Part shown: positions 25,608 through 34,169 of the stretch, in pieces | Layout: each line of letters starts with the position of its first letter | Numbering within the stretch: position 1 is the first letter of the stretch | Source: Rhodopirellula halodulae | Lineage (GTDB): Bacteria > Planctomycetota > Planctomycetia > Pirellulales > Pirellulaceae | Direction of reading: 5' to 3' | DNA: 64,000 nt | Assembly (NCBI RefSeq): GCF_020966775.1 | Contig: NZ_JAJKFV010000029.1 | Location: 1,749,372 to 1,813,371, forward strand | The notes under the pieces: model-generated | Told to the model about the DNA's origin: nothing | Seen by the model: only the letters and a program-made list of their open reading frames with translations | Databases searched by the model: none | Made by a program: the position numbers and the translations under genes

Positions 25608-26117
25608 ATGTCAGGCCAAGCAAGCAGTTCACGTCGTTTAAGTGTTAACGCCGCGTTTTTGCAGGACATCAAAAACGACAATCGCGATTTGAAAATTTTG
25701 ATGGATCGTTTGGCGGTTTTGACACAGCCTCGAGAAGCGGCCGCCAATCACTGGTCAGAACTGATTCAATTGTTCACCGATTTGAATGATCAATTGGCAC
25801 TGCATTTTGGTTTGGAAGAGGCCTACGGCTACTTTGACCAAGCTCTCGACACTGACCCAGAAATGTCGGTGGCAGCGGAGACGCTGCGCAGCCAACACGC
25901 AGGGCTGTTTGAAGAATCACGACACTTGGCCGAAGCCGCAGCACACGCGTGCACCGGAGAAACACCCACCGAAGGTGCCACGCCAGAAGTCACTACCGCT
26001 CAAGAAAAAGTGCTGGTGCGGTATGACGCGTTCCTGAAACAGTTTCACGAGCACGAAGAAGCCGAACTGAAGCTGATTTTGGACGCCTTGGATGAGGATT
26101 TGGGCGTTGGTGATTGA
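25608..26117 (+). CDS. Hemerythrin-like (HHE) domain protein
   Basis: This 169-residue, all-helical protein carries the spaced His/Glu ligands of the hemerythrin/HHE fold. They are NDQLALHFGLEEAYGYFD (His and Glu), LRSQHAGLFEESRHLAE (His), and FLKQFHEHEEAELKLILDAL (HxHEE, near the end). Such proteins bind a di-iron centre and sense or carry oxygen or nitric oxide, or protect iron-sulfur proteins. The N-terminal helix with NDNRDLKILMDRL replaces the usual HxxI start, so a ligand may be missing or supplied differently. It is a single gene on the plus strand. Confidence 0.8.
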   Translation: MSGQASSSRRLSVNAAFLQDIKNDNRDLKILMDRLAVLTQPREAAANHWSELIQLFTDLNDQLALHFGLEEAYGYFDQALDTDPEMSVAAETLRSQHAGLFEESRHLAEAAAHACTGETPTEGATPEVTTAQEKVLVRYDAFLKQFHEHEEAELKLILDALDEDLGVGD

Positions 26118-26293
26118 GTCCGCTGTCTAGGTCACAACCATCTCGCCCAAAACCTCAGCCGGCTCCGCTGCAGCGATCAACCGTGAGGTACGTGTCCAAC
26201 TTGACTCAGTCAAAGGAATGAATTTCATACGTGCGCGTCTGTGAACGGTTAGGATCGTAGAAAGGATTGGCTGATTCAAGAATCTGAGACACG

Positions 26294-29200
26294 GTGGAGG
26301 CGGGCATGCACGGTCGAAATTTCTTGTCGAGACTCTTTGTGTCGAGACTCTTTGTGGGACTGCTGGCGATTTGCATCACGGCAGCGAGCAGTTTCGTTCA
26401 AGCTCAGGATGACGACCGTGACGAGAACGACAACCGTCGCAACCCAAATGTGCAAGCGATCGAAGATCGGATCGAGGGAGTCGCCCGACGACTGAACTCC
26501 AATAATTTGACCGTGGATGTTGCCCCGCCGCCGCTTTATGGTCGAGCCCGAGCCTTGTTCTACCGAGGCGACATTCCAGAAGCGATTGCTCTTCTCAATC
26601 AGTTGCTATTGGCCGCGGATACTCGCGGGACGATGCGGCATCGGCTGGGGCGAATCCCAATTCATACATTGCTGGGAGAATGCCATCTGCAAGCAGGAGA
26701 CTTGGTTACCGCCGGCGAAAACTATCAAGCAGCGCTGAATGTCGTCGTCGAGAATCCTCAATTCATCAGCGGGATTGCTTGGGGAGAGCTTCATCTGGAC
26801 AGACCAGAAGACCTGGGGTTTTCGATACGAGATGTTGTGTGGGGCAATATGCAGCCGCCCGAGCGATCAAGACGACGCACTCTTCCGACAAACGAGCTTT
26901 GGCCGTCGGCGAATTTGGTACCACTGGCTCTGCTGCGACGATACATGATGGCCGGTGTGCCTCCCGGGCGTTGGGAAGTGCTAACCGACGACACCGAAGA
27001 CTTCGCGCAGCGTCACGGATTGGACGTGGCGGAAACCATGCGTCAGTTGTCGCTGTCTGCCTACCGACTGCGATGGCTTCGAGGCCGCGCGGCCGTTCTG
27101 ATGGATGCGACCGGTCAGCAGTTGATGAACGCGACTGTTCCTCCTGGACCCCTGGGGCACGAAGCGGAATTCCGCGCCGCCGGGACTTTGGTTGCCTCAA
27201 GTCGTACCGCGATACGTTTTTATGCGGGCGATGATTCTGATCAGCATCTGGAGGATCCGACCGATACGATCGATGATGAGTTTCATCCGCTCACGCCAAT
27301 CTCCCGTTTGACTCGAATGCGTTCACGGCGAAATCAATGGGATTTGCTGCGGCGATTGCAATCGGGCATCGAACCGATGCGTGAAGGCCAAGCCGTCGTT
27401 GTGATGCCGGCGCGTGAAGATCTCAACCAGTTGATCGAGACTGCGATCGTCACCTCGGACATCGCGTTCGCACAGGAACAAATGCAGTTGGGGGTGGATT
27501 GCTTTGACGAAGCACTGGAGGAGTTGTCTCATTGGAACGAACGGGCCGAACTGGCGGGACAGCTTGAAAACGCGTTGGTCATGCGATCGGAAAGGCTCCG
27601 GAGTACCGCGCCCTCGATCGCCTATCAGTTACGAGTTCATGCCGCCAGAGCCGCTTTGCTTCGCGGATCCGCTGAGCATACTCAAGGACATCTGACTTCA
27701 GCGGAGCGTTTTCGCCAAACCAGACGTCTCAACCTGCCACGGTCACAGGCGTTTGCTCGTTGGATCCGATTGCAAAACGACACCGTTTTCTGGGGGCGTG
27801 CGACGCGGTTGCAAGACCAAGGCGATCCGGACCAAGTTGCCCAACCAACCAAACAACTGGATCGGTTGACGCGAGCACGGACCAGTTGGAAGCAGGTGTT
27901 GGAAGAATTGCGTTCGTTTACAAGTGGAGTGAATTCGAATCGATCGCCGAATGTCGGTCGCATGATCACTCATCCATTGGGCTTTCGTTTCACACTGCTG
28001 GGTGATCCGCGTTCGAATCGGGTGCCGATTGCAACGCGAAGTCAGCTCTACCACGCACATTGGCAAGAGTCTCTGGCCAGTGTGGATAGCACATCGTTTG
28101 ATCGTTTCTGTTTCGAGATGCAACGATCCGATTGGACACGACTCGGAGTCGAATTGGCCATCCGTGCGGACGAGGGCGAACGCGTCGTGCTGCGATTGGA
28201 GGAGCACCTTGCAGCTCGAGCAAGGTCTGCGTTGGATGATCTTCCTGGAATGACCGATTTGCGATGTGCGTTGAGAGAAGAACTCACTTCGAAGGATTTG
28301 CGGAAAAACAATGTTGTCGCGGAGGGCCGTGGTTTGGAAGGGCGTTTGCCCAATCATCCTGAACTTCGTCGTCAACTTTCTGCGGTGGAACCATGGATGC
28401 AATTGAATCCGAATGCGATTGGAGTCAACGCGGCGATTGTTCACGAGCGACTGCAGGCTTATCTCGCGAAACTTGCTTTGACGACTTCCGATTTGCCGAG
28501 AGTTGTGCCCCCGCCCATCAAGCAGATTAAACAGCGTCCGGATTGGGATTCGATTCCAAACGACACGGCCGTGATCGCTTTCTACGTCAATGCAAATCGA
28601 GTGACCGGCACGATGGTGCATCGAGGCCTGGCCAGCCATTGGGACATCGGATCAACCGGTGAGATCATCGGCCAATGTGAAAACTGGTTGCGAACCATTC
28701 TGACGCTGCCAACGACGGTTGACGAACTCAAGGATGAGGCGGAACGCGATCGCATTTGGCAACTGGAGTTGGAAGTCGCACAGCGATTGTTTCCGCCGCT
28801 CAGCGGATTCGACCATCCGGATATCCAAAGGATCGTGGTGGTGCCGGACCAGTTTTTGTGGCAGATCCCATTTGAGCAATTGGTCGTGTCTCACGAAAAC
28901 GCACCCACCAGACGCCGTTGGTCCGAGGCCTACGATGTGACCTACGCGCATACGATTGGCACCGCCATGGAGATGATCCAGCGTCCTACCAAGCAACTCG
29001 CCGAGCCGGACGGTGCGTCCGTGGCAATCATGGACGCGAGGTCGGCGCCGACGACGATGCCATTGGATGAGGCGGCTCCCGACAACATTGTCCCCGGTCC
29101 GGTTGGAACATGGGGCGACCCGGTTTGGTGGCCGATGATCAGCACCCATATTGTGGTTGCGTCCGATTCGGACAGCCGGATGGGAATCGTCGATGGACTG

Positions 29201-29620
29201 AATGCTTGGGAGCGTCGCATGCCATCGACTGGAAAAACGACGGTGAGCAGTTGGTGCGAAGTCGGCTCGCCGATCGGAAGTCGTCCTCAATCGTCATCAT
29301 GGCTGCAGCCTGAAATTGATGAGTTCCTATTTCGACGAATCAGTTTGCTGCACGCCTCAGGTGTCCAAGACGTTGTGCTGCCGCGTTGGAATTCCGTGGG
29401 ACAAGCAGGGAACGTGATGGCGAACGAAATGTCGATGGAACTGGGACAAGTTCCCTTTGCCGAGGCTTGGAACCGATCCAAAGAAATTGCGAAGAGAATG
29501 GAATTCGCTTTCCCCGCGGGGGTGGATTCTGTACCCTTGAAGGACCGCAATGGTCGAGTTACTGGGGCTCACCCAGTGATTCAGCTGCCCCATGTCTATC
29601 TCCCCTTTTCTGGTTTCTAA
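26294..29620 (+). CDS. Secreted TPR protein with CHAT-like C-terminal domain
   Basis: The product is 1108 residues. A signal peptide (LFVGLLAICITAASSFVQAQ) leads into TPR-like helices (ARALFYRGDIPEAIALLNQL; LLGECHLQAGDLVTAGENYQ). The middle is helical and Arg-rich. The last about 270 residues begin with DIQRIVVVPDQFLWQIPFEQ and contain LLHASGVQDVVLPRWNS and LGQVPFAEAWNRSKEIAKRM, matching the start and end blocks of CHAT (caspase HetF-associated with TPR) domains. The usual His and Cys catalytic segments are not visible, so it may be inactive. The next gene starts 15 bp after its stop, implying an operon. The call is motif-based. Confidence 0.65.
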   Translation: MEAGMHGRNFLSRLFVSRLFVGLLAICITAASSFVQAQDDDRDENDNRRNPNVQAIEDRIEGVARRLNSNNLTVDVAPPPLYGRARALFYRGDIPEAIALLNQLLLAADTRGTMRHRLGRIPIHTLLGECHLQAGDLVTAGENYQAALNVVVENPQFISGIAWGELHLDRPEDLGFSIRDVVWGNMQPPERSRRRTLPTNELWPSANLVPLALLRRYMMAGVPPGRWEVLTDDTEDFAQRHGLDVAETMRQLSLSAYRLRWLRGRAAVLMDATGQQLMNATVPPGPLGHEAEFRAAGTLVASSRTAIRFYAGDDSDQHLEDPTDTIDDEFHPLTPISRLTRMRSRRNQWDLLRRLQSGIEPMREGQAVVVMPAREDLNQLIETAIVTSDIAFAQEQMQLGVDCFDEALEELSHWNERAELAGQLENALVMRSERLRSTAPSIAYQLRVHAARAALLRGSAEHTQGHLTSAERFRQTRRLNLPRSQAFARWIRLQNDTVFWGRATRLQDQGDPDQVAQPTKQLDRLTRARTSWKQVLEELRSFTSGVNSNRSPNVGRMITHPLGFRFTLLGDPRSNRVPIATRSQLYHAHWQESLASVDSTSFDRFCFEMQRSDWTRLGVELAIRADEGERVVLRLEEHLAARARSALDDLPGMTDLRCALREELTSKDLRKNNVVAEGRGLEGRLPNHPELRRQLSAVEPWMQLNPNAIGVNAAIVHERLQAYLAKLALTTSDLPRVVPPPIKQIKQRPDWDSIPNDTAVIAFYVNANRVTGTMVHRGLASHWDIGSTGEIIGQCENWLRTILTLPTTVDELKDEAERDRIWQLELEVAQRLFPPLSGFDHPDIQRIVVVPDQFLWQIPFEQLVVSHENAPTRRRWSEAYDVTYAHTIGTAMEMIQRPTKQLAEPDGASVAIMDARSAPTTMPLDEAAPDNIVPGPVGTWGDPVWWPMISTHIVVASDSDSRMGIVDGLNAWERRMPSTGKTTVSSWCEVGSPIGSRPQSSSWLQPEIDEFLFRRISLLHASGVQDVVLPRWNSVGQAGNVMANEMSMELGQVPFAEAWNRSKEIAKRMEFAFPAGVDSVPLKDRNGRVTGAHPVIQLPHVYLPFSGF

Positions 29621-29635
29621 GCCATTGGAGCTAAA

Positions 29636-31573
29636 ATGAAGGCGACGCGTATAAGAATCAGGCACTTCCATCGGGCTCTTGGGACATTGTGCTGTGCAGC
29701 GGCTTCGGTCGCAATCTTCGGCCCGCTGAGTTCAGTCAATGCTGCGGAACCGACTTGGCAGCAAGCATTGGTTGAGGCATCTGCGAGCGGAAATGTTGAG
29801 CTTCGTGATCGTTTGTTGTCGGGCGCCGCAAAGGACGAGACCACGGAAACACTCGTCAATTCGCTGCGGGGACAATTGCTCAATGAGGCCGGCCAATGGG
29901 TATCGATCGATGAGTCGATCGAGGGCAATCTTCAATCGGAGAAATTGCTCGAATACGAAGAGCGACGCGCGGGAGTGAAAAACACACCACGCGAACATTG
30001 GCAAATGGCTCAGTGGTGTCAGGCTCATCGTTTGGCCAGCCGGGCTCGTGCTCACGCTCAACGAACCATCGACTTGCAGCCAAACCATGTTGAAGCACAC
30101 CGTTTCCTGGGGCATGTGCAAGTCGGCAATGAATGGGTCAACGGAGCTGAAGCAGCACAGCGCCAAAAAGAAATTCGCGAATCGCAAAAAAACTTGCGCG
30201 CGTACCAGCCAAGGATTCTTGGAATCGCGGCGAAGTTGGACTCGACCGATGAGCGGATGAAAGAACGTGCTTTGCAGCAGCTCAACGGCATTGATTCGCC
30301 GCGTGCAGTCAACGCAATTGTTCAACAAACAGTCAATGGCAGCGACGATTTCGCGACGGCTGCTCTGGATTGGCTGAGCGATCATTCGTCGCCGGAGGCA
30401 TCGCTGGGTTTGGCTCGAATTGCCGTGTTCGATTCTCGCCGTGGCTTGCGCAGCCGGGCCGCCCGAACTTTGAAAGATCGAGACCCACTCACTTATGTTC
30501 CCGAGATGCTCGAATGGTGCCGGGGAAGCATTGACGCAGAGCATCGTTTGATCTTTGACGAGGGGGATCGGTCTTTCCAAGTGGTTCGTCGGCAGCGGCG
30601 TGAAGACGTGGGGGGCATCAAGCAATTGGACTCGGTCACTCAGATGGTCGCTGTGCCAGTCACCGCGACCGCGACGAGCCCCGTCGCATCACGCGACACG
30701 GTCGAAAGTGTCCACACAGAAGCTGCACGCGATGCAGCCACATGGAAGTCAGAAGCGGATCAGCTAAATGTGCAGAACCAGGAACTGCAGTCAAGAATTT
30801 TGGCAGTGGTGAAGGAAATCGATGATCAGTACCGAGGTAACGATGCTCCTGAGGAGTTGCGTCAGTGGTGGGCGGACTACCGCGGCTATGGCGATACCGG
30901 GGAGCCGCAGTTGGAGCGTCGTCTCGTTCGTAACGTGGCTTATCGAACGGTTGGCAATCTGGCTCCGATCGGATCGAGCCCGTTGGTTCGTACCAGTGGA
31001 AGCTTCAGACAGCCGGAAGTCCGCGAAGTGTCCGACAGTCAGCCTCAATCCAGGACTTGGGCGCAAAAACGTGCTGCCTCCACACCGGACCGGGCAACCT
31101 TCGGTGTCTATCAACGTCCCCCGGCGGATTGCTTGGTCGCGGGCACCCTGGTCTGGACCGACCGTGGAATGAAGCCGGTCGAGAGTTTGGAACTGGGAGA
31201 TCAGGTTCTTAGCTGCAATGTCGATAGCGGAAAACTCAGCTATCAAAGTGTCCTAAGGCGAACGGAGCGTGAGCCGGAACCGTTGACGAAAATTCAGTTG
31301 TCAGAGGAATCGATCATTGCTTCCGATGGGCACCCATTTTGGGTCGTCGGACGAGGTTGGACTCCGACGGAGCATCTGGTGCCGGGAGATTCCCTTCACA
31401 CCGCGTCTGGAATGGCTGTCATCGAGACGATTACGCCGGCGTCCACCGACAAGACCTACAATCTCATGATCGAGAGCAACCACAGCTACTTCGTCGGTAA
31501 ATCGCGAGTTTTGTCGCACGATGCGGAGGTCAAACGAACGGATGATTCGGCAATTCCAGGTTTGACTTTGTAG
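29636..31573 (+). CDS. Secreted HEAT/TPR protein with C-terminal Hint (hedgehog/intein) domain
   Basis: The 645-residue product has a signal peptide (LGTLCCAAASVAIFGPLSS) and a helical body. TPR-like segments come first (RTIDLQPNHVEAHRFLGHVQ), then HEAT-like repeats (RALQQLNGIDSPRAVNAIVQ, ALDWLSDHSSPEASLGLAR). A Hint domain starts at Cys499 (DCLVAGTLVWTDRGMKPVES, then LELGDQVLSC), continues with SIIASDGHPFWVVGRGWTP, and ends SYFVGKSRVLSHD. The usual terminal His-Asn is His-Asp here. Only about 14 residues follow, so there is no toxin or second extein. It may self-cleave, releasing or anchoring the N-terminal part. It follows the CHAT-like gene by 15 bp and precedes a terminator. Confidence 0.85.
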   Translation: MKATRIRIRHFHRALGTLCCAAASVAIFGPLSSVNAAEPTWQQALVEASASGNVELRDRLLSGAAKDETTETLVNSLRGQLLNEAGQWVSIDESIEGNLQSEKLLEYEERRAGVKNTPREHWQMAQWCQAHRLASRARAHAQRTIDLQPNHVEAHRFLGHVQVGNEWVNGAEAAQRQKEIRESQKNLRAYQPRILGIAAKLDSTDERMKERALQQLNGIDSPRAVNAIVQQTVNGSDDFATAALDWLSDHSSPEASLGLARIAVFDSRRGLRSRAARTLKDRDPLTYVPEMLEWCRGSIDAEHRLIFDEGDRSFQVVRRQRREDVGGIKQLDSVTQMVAVPVTATATSPVASRDTVESVHTEAARDAATWKSEADQLNVQNQELQSRILAVVKEIDDQYRGNDAPEELRQWWADYRGYGDTGEPQLERRLVRNVAYRTVGNLAPIGSSPLVRTSGSFRQPEVREVSDSQPQSRTWAQKRAASTPDRATFGVYQRPPADCLVAGTLVWTDRGMKPVESLELGDQVLSCNVDSGKLSYQSVLRRTEREPEPLTKIQLSEESIIASDGHPFWVVGRGWTPTEHLVPGDSLHTASGMAVIETITPASTDKTYNLMIESNHSYFVGKSRVLSHDAEVKRTDDSAIPGLTL

Positions 31574-31621
31574 TGGTTCAGTCGTGTAGCCGCATTGCAT
31601 TGCCAGTTTGAAAAACGCTTG

Positions 31622-31658
31622 AAGCCAGTGTCCACTCGACACTGGCTTTTTGTTTTTT
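31622..31658 (+). terminator. Rho-independent terminator after the Hint gene
   Basis: The arms AGCCAGTGTC (31623-31632) and GACACTGGCT (31638-31647) are perfectly complementary with a 5-base loop, followed by TTTTGTTTTTT. It ends the CHAT-like/Hint operon 50 bp downstream of the stop. Confidence 0.92.
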
Positions 31659-31759
31659 GAAACTGAATCGACGCAGGCTCCGTTGACACTCTAGGGCGGC
31701 ATTTGATACCTGAAACTTGAGTCAAAAAGAACATTTTCTCGAGATCCAGGATCACCCCG

Positions 31760-33157
31760 TTGCCGCGACGGTTTGCAAGCAAATCGATACACCGTTCGAA
31801 CCAAGCCAATTGGTTGCTTGGGACGCTGCGCTGCGCGTTGCTGGCAGGCTGCTGTGTGGTCGGCTTTGCGGGTACTGGATGCCGAGGCCGGGCTCAACGA
31901 GACGTGTACAGCCAAAAGATGGCTCGCGAAATTCGGTTGCTAGAAGATCAGCTCTACGAAGCGGACTACGAAAACCGGGTGTTGATGGAGAAGCTACGCC
32001 GAGCCAAGACGCTCGCCGCCCAAAACAACGCTGTTGCACCGTCATCGCAACGGAAACCTGGTTTGCTGCAAGGACTGACAAGTCCGCAGAACAAGCAAAC
32101 CCGCTTGCCGGATCCGATCGTGGATCCTGGCGTTGAATCTCAGAAGGATCCATTGGAATTGGACGAAGTCGTCGACGGTCCCGAATTCATTGATCCGGGG
32201 ATGCCCGATGACTTCTCGCCGCGGGAAGATATCCCCAAGCCGTTAGAAGATCCTGTTCCTGATCTGGATCAACCCAACGAATTGTCCGTTCCGGACTCGG
32301 AAGAGAAGCGACCGTCCGGTGGCGATGAAACGGATCAAGATCTCGACGTCGGAAATGGATTCGATCTCGACTCGATGATTGATCCCGGAGAACCATTCAT
32401 TCCAAATTCGGATCCAGGTTCGTTGTTGCCTGCTCCAACACAACCAGTTCCTCCGGGGCCAAGCGATCTGCAATTTGACCCGGTGGTTCCTGGTGACGTG
32501 GTCCCGCCGAGTTCGCCGTCTGGCAAACCTGAAGACCCTCCTGGCAAGATTGATTTGCCGCCGGGGCTCGGAATGCTCGGAGGCTTGGGAGGTGTTCCCG
32601 GGGCTCCCGCGAAGATCGAATTGTATCCGGCCAAAATCCAGGTGAACCCGAAGGTTTCGACTCCCAAGTTCATCAGCGACCTCTCGTCGCTTCCCGCCCC
32701 GCCCGCCAAGCCGGACTACCCACCGACGGAAGGCATCGATGTCGTTTTAGATAGCGTTGACCAGTTCGGGCATGGAATTGCGTTGCTTGGTGGATCGCAT
32801 GACCCACTGAACCGATTGGCATCGACTGATCAGCCTCGCCTCACGTCGTTGCCTGAATCGAGTGAGAGCACCATCGTCAGCGTGGTGGTATTGGATGCGA
32901 ACAAGACCGGTGACGATGCGAAATTAGGACGCTGGGACTTCGAATCCGATCAACTGCTGAAGCTGCAACAAATGTCCGCGGTCGATTTACCTCGAGAATC
33001 CGTCCGTTTGCCAATCCGGTGGAAAGAGAAACGTCCGACAGGTGAGAAGGTGGTTGTCTTCGTTCGCTTGAAACAGGGTGAACGCGACATCCGATGCGAC
33101 ATCGAAATGGACCTACGGTCCAAGGCCTCCGTTGCGGGTTGGTTGCCGCGGCGCTAG
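31760..33157 (+). CDS. Envelope protein with coiled coil and Pro/Asp-rich linker (possible lipoprotein)
   Basis: The 465-residue frame begins with TTG at 31760. A hydrophobic segment LLGTLRCALLAGCCVVGFAG contains LLAGC, a good lipobox with the Cys at about residue 31, followed by a coiled coil (MAREIRLLEDQLYEADYENR). A long Pro/Asp/Glu-rich linker (DPGMPDDFSPREDIPKPLED) follows, then a strand-rich C-terminal domain (RLGRWDFESDQLLKLQQ region; EKVVVFVRLKQGERDIRCD). No family is recognised. It lies after a strong terminator and so has its own promoter in 31660-31759. It may be an envelope spacer. The TTG start is tentative. Confidence 0.6.
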   Translation: MPRRFASKSIHRSNQANWLLGTLRCALLAGCCVVGFAGTGCRGRAQRDVYSQKMAREIRLLEDQLYEADYENRVLMEKLRRAKTLAAQNNAVAPSSQRKPGLLQGLTSPQNKQTRLPDPIVDPGVESQKDPLELDEVVDGPEFIDPGMPDDFSPREDIPKPLEDPVPDLDQPNELSVPDSEEKRPSGGDETDQDLDVGNGFDLDSMIDPGEPFIPNSDPGSLLPAPTQPVPPGPSDLQFDPVVPGDVVPPSSPSGKPEDPPGKIDLPPGLGMLGGLGGVPGAPAKIELYPAKIQVNPKVSTPKFISDLSSLPAPPAKPDYPPTEGIDVVLDSVDQFGHGIALLGGSHDPLNRLASTDQPRLTSLPESSESTIVSVVVLDANKTGDDAKLGRWDFESDQLLKLQQMSAVDLPRESVRLPIRWKEKRPTGEKVVVFVRLKQGERDIRCDIEMDLRSKASVAGWLPRR

Positions 33158-33356
33158 TCCGGTTCCCTCTTTTTTTATCAGTTCAGACTGATCGGAACAT
33201 CTGAGGTTGTAGCGGTTGCGAGGAATGATTCGGGGGGGAAGAATCGCAGCCGAAGCAGAATGGGGCACGGGAAACGTGAATGCTGGCGGACCCGTCATCG
33301 AGTGACCTAGGTTTGAGAAACTTGCTGAAAGCCTTCTCGCCTGAGTGATCGATTCG

Positions 33357-34112
33357 ATGGACGTGCCTTCCATGGGTTCCTCGCTGGACCTCAATAGTCT
33401 TCCTGTATTGCCCTTGTTAGTCATCGCGGGGATCGCCTTTGTTGCGACCATCGTGATCTACGGCTACTCGATGAAATGGGGCCTGTCGCTGGCCGGTTGC
33501 GGGAAGCATGGCTTTGGATGGTCCTTTTGTATTTCGTTCGCCGCAGGCGTTACGAGCAGTGTCGCCGTCGTCGCATGCGGCATCGTTTCCGAAGCCATTC
33601 CGCCGTACCTTCCGCTGTTGATCAGCTTTGTGGTTGCGGTGTTGACCGTTTCTGCGATGTCCAAAAGCAATCCATTTTCAGCGGGATTGGCATACTTCTT
33701 GTCTCTTCTGATCGGTGGCGTGGGGATGGTCATGTTGATTGCCGGAATCGTCGCGGCGTCGATGGCGTTTGTTGATTACCGTGAAATCGCCACAGCAATG
33801 CAGGCGATGCAACCTGGCATGCAATCGTTGTCACACAGCGAAGAGGACGAATGGGCCGTCAGCAATGAAACGTTTGACAACGTCTTCTTCGAAGACTCCG
33901 ATGCGGTTCGCGAGGTCAACGCGGACGGTGCCAATGCCGTCAATTGGTTGCAGCAAGCACGGCAATCCGCGAATGAAGCTTGGGCCGCACGCACCGCTGA
34001 TTCGGACACAGAGAGCGAACATCAGGGCTCGTACGAAAGCGTGGGCGATGAAAATTCAACTCATCCAGCCAAGCCACGGAACTCTGTCCAGACGAATCCT
34101 TTCGTCAAATAG
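33357..34112 (+). CDS. Integral membrane protein of unknown function
   Basis: About 251 residues from ATG 33357 (a GTG at 33345 is also in frame). It has four likely spans: VLPLLVIAGIAFVATIVIYG, FCISFAAGVTSSVAVVACGI, LPLLISFVVAVLTVSAM and YFLSLLIGGVGMVMLIAGIV. An acidic cytoplasmic-type tail follows (SHSEEDEWAVSNETFDNVF). No family is recognised. It is preceded by about 200 bp without a gene and converges with a minus-strand DUF1501 gene. Confidence 0.65.
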   Translation: MDVPSMGSSLDLNSLPVLPLLVIAGIAFVATIVIYGYSMKWGLSLAGCGKHGFGWSFCISFAAGVTSSVAVVACGIVSEAIPPYLPLLISFVVAVLTVSAMSKSNPFSAGLAYFLSLLIGGVGMVMLIAGIVAASMAFVDYREIATAMQAMQPGMQSLSHSEEDEWAVSNETFDNVFFEDSDAVREVNADGANAVNWLQQARQSANEAWAARTADSDTESEHQGSYESVGDENSTHPAKPRNSVQTNPFVK

Positions 34113-34169
34113 GTCGAGCATCGTCCGAAGACCGCTCGAGTTGCGTGTTGCTGGACGCGAACCGGTCGT

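Noticed and set aside
27743-28639. A 298-residue antisense frame in the CHAT-like gene
   Set aside because: It is opposite a continuous 1108-residue frame with signal peptide and TPR motifs, with no start signals of its own.
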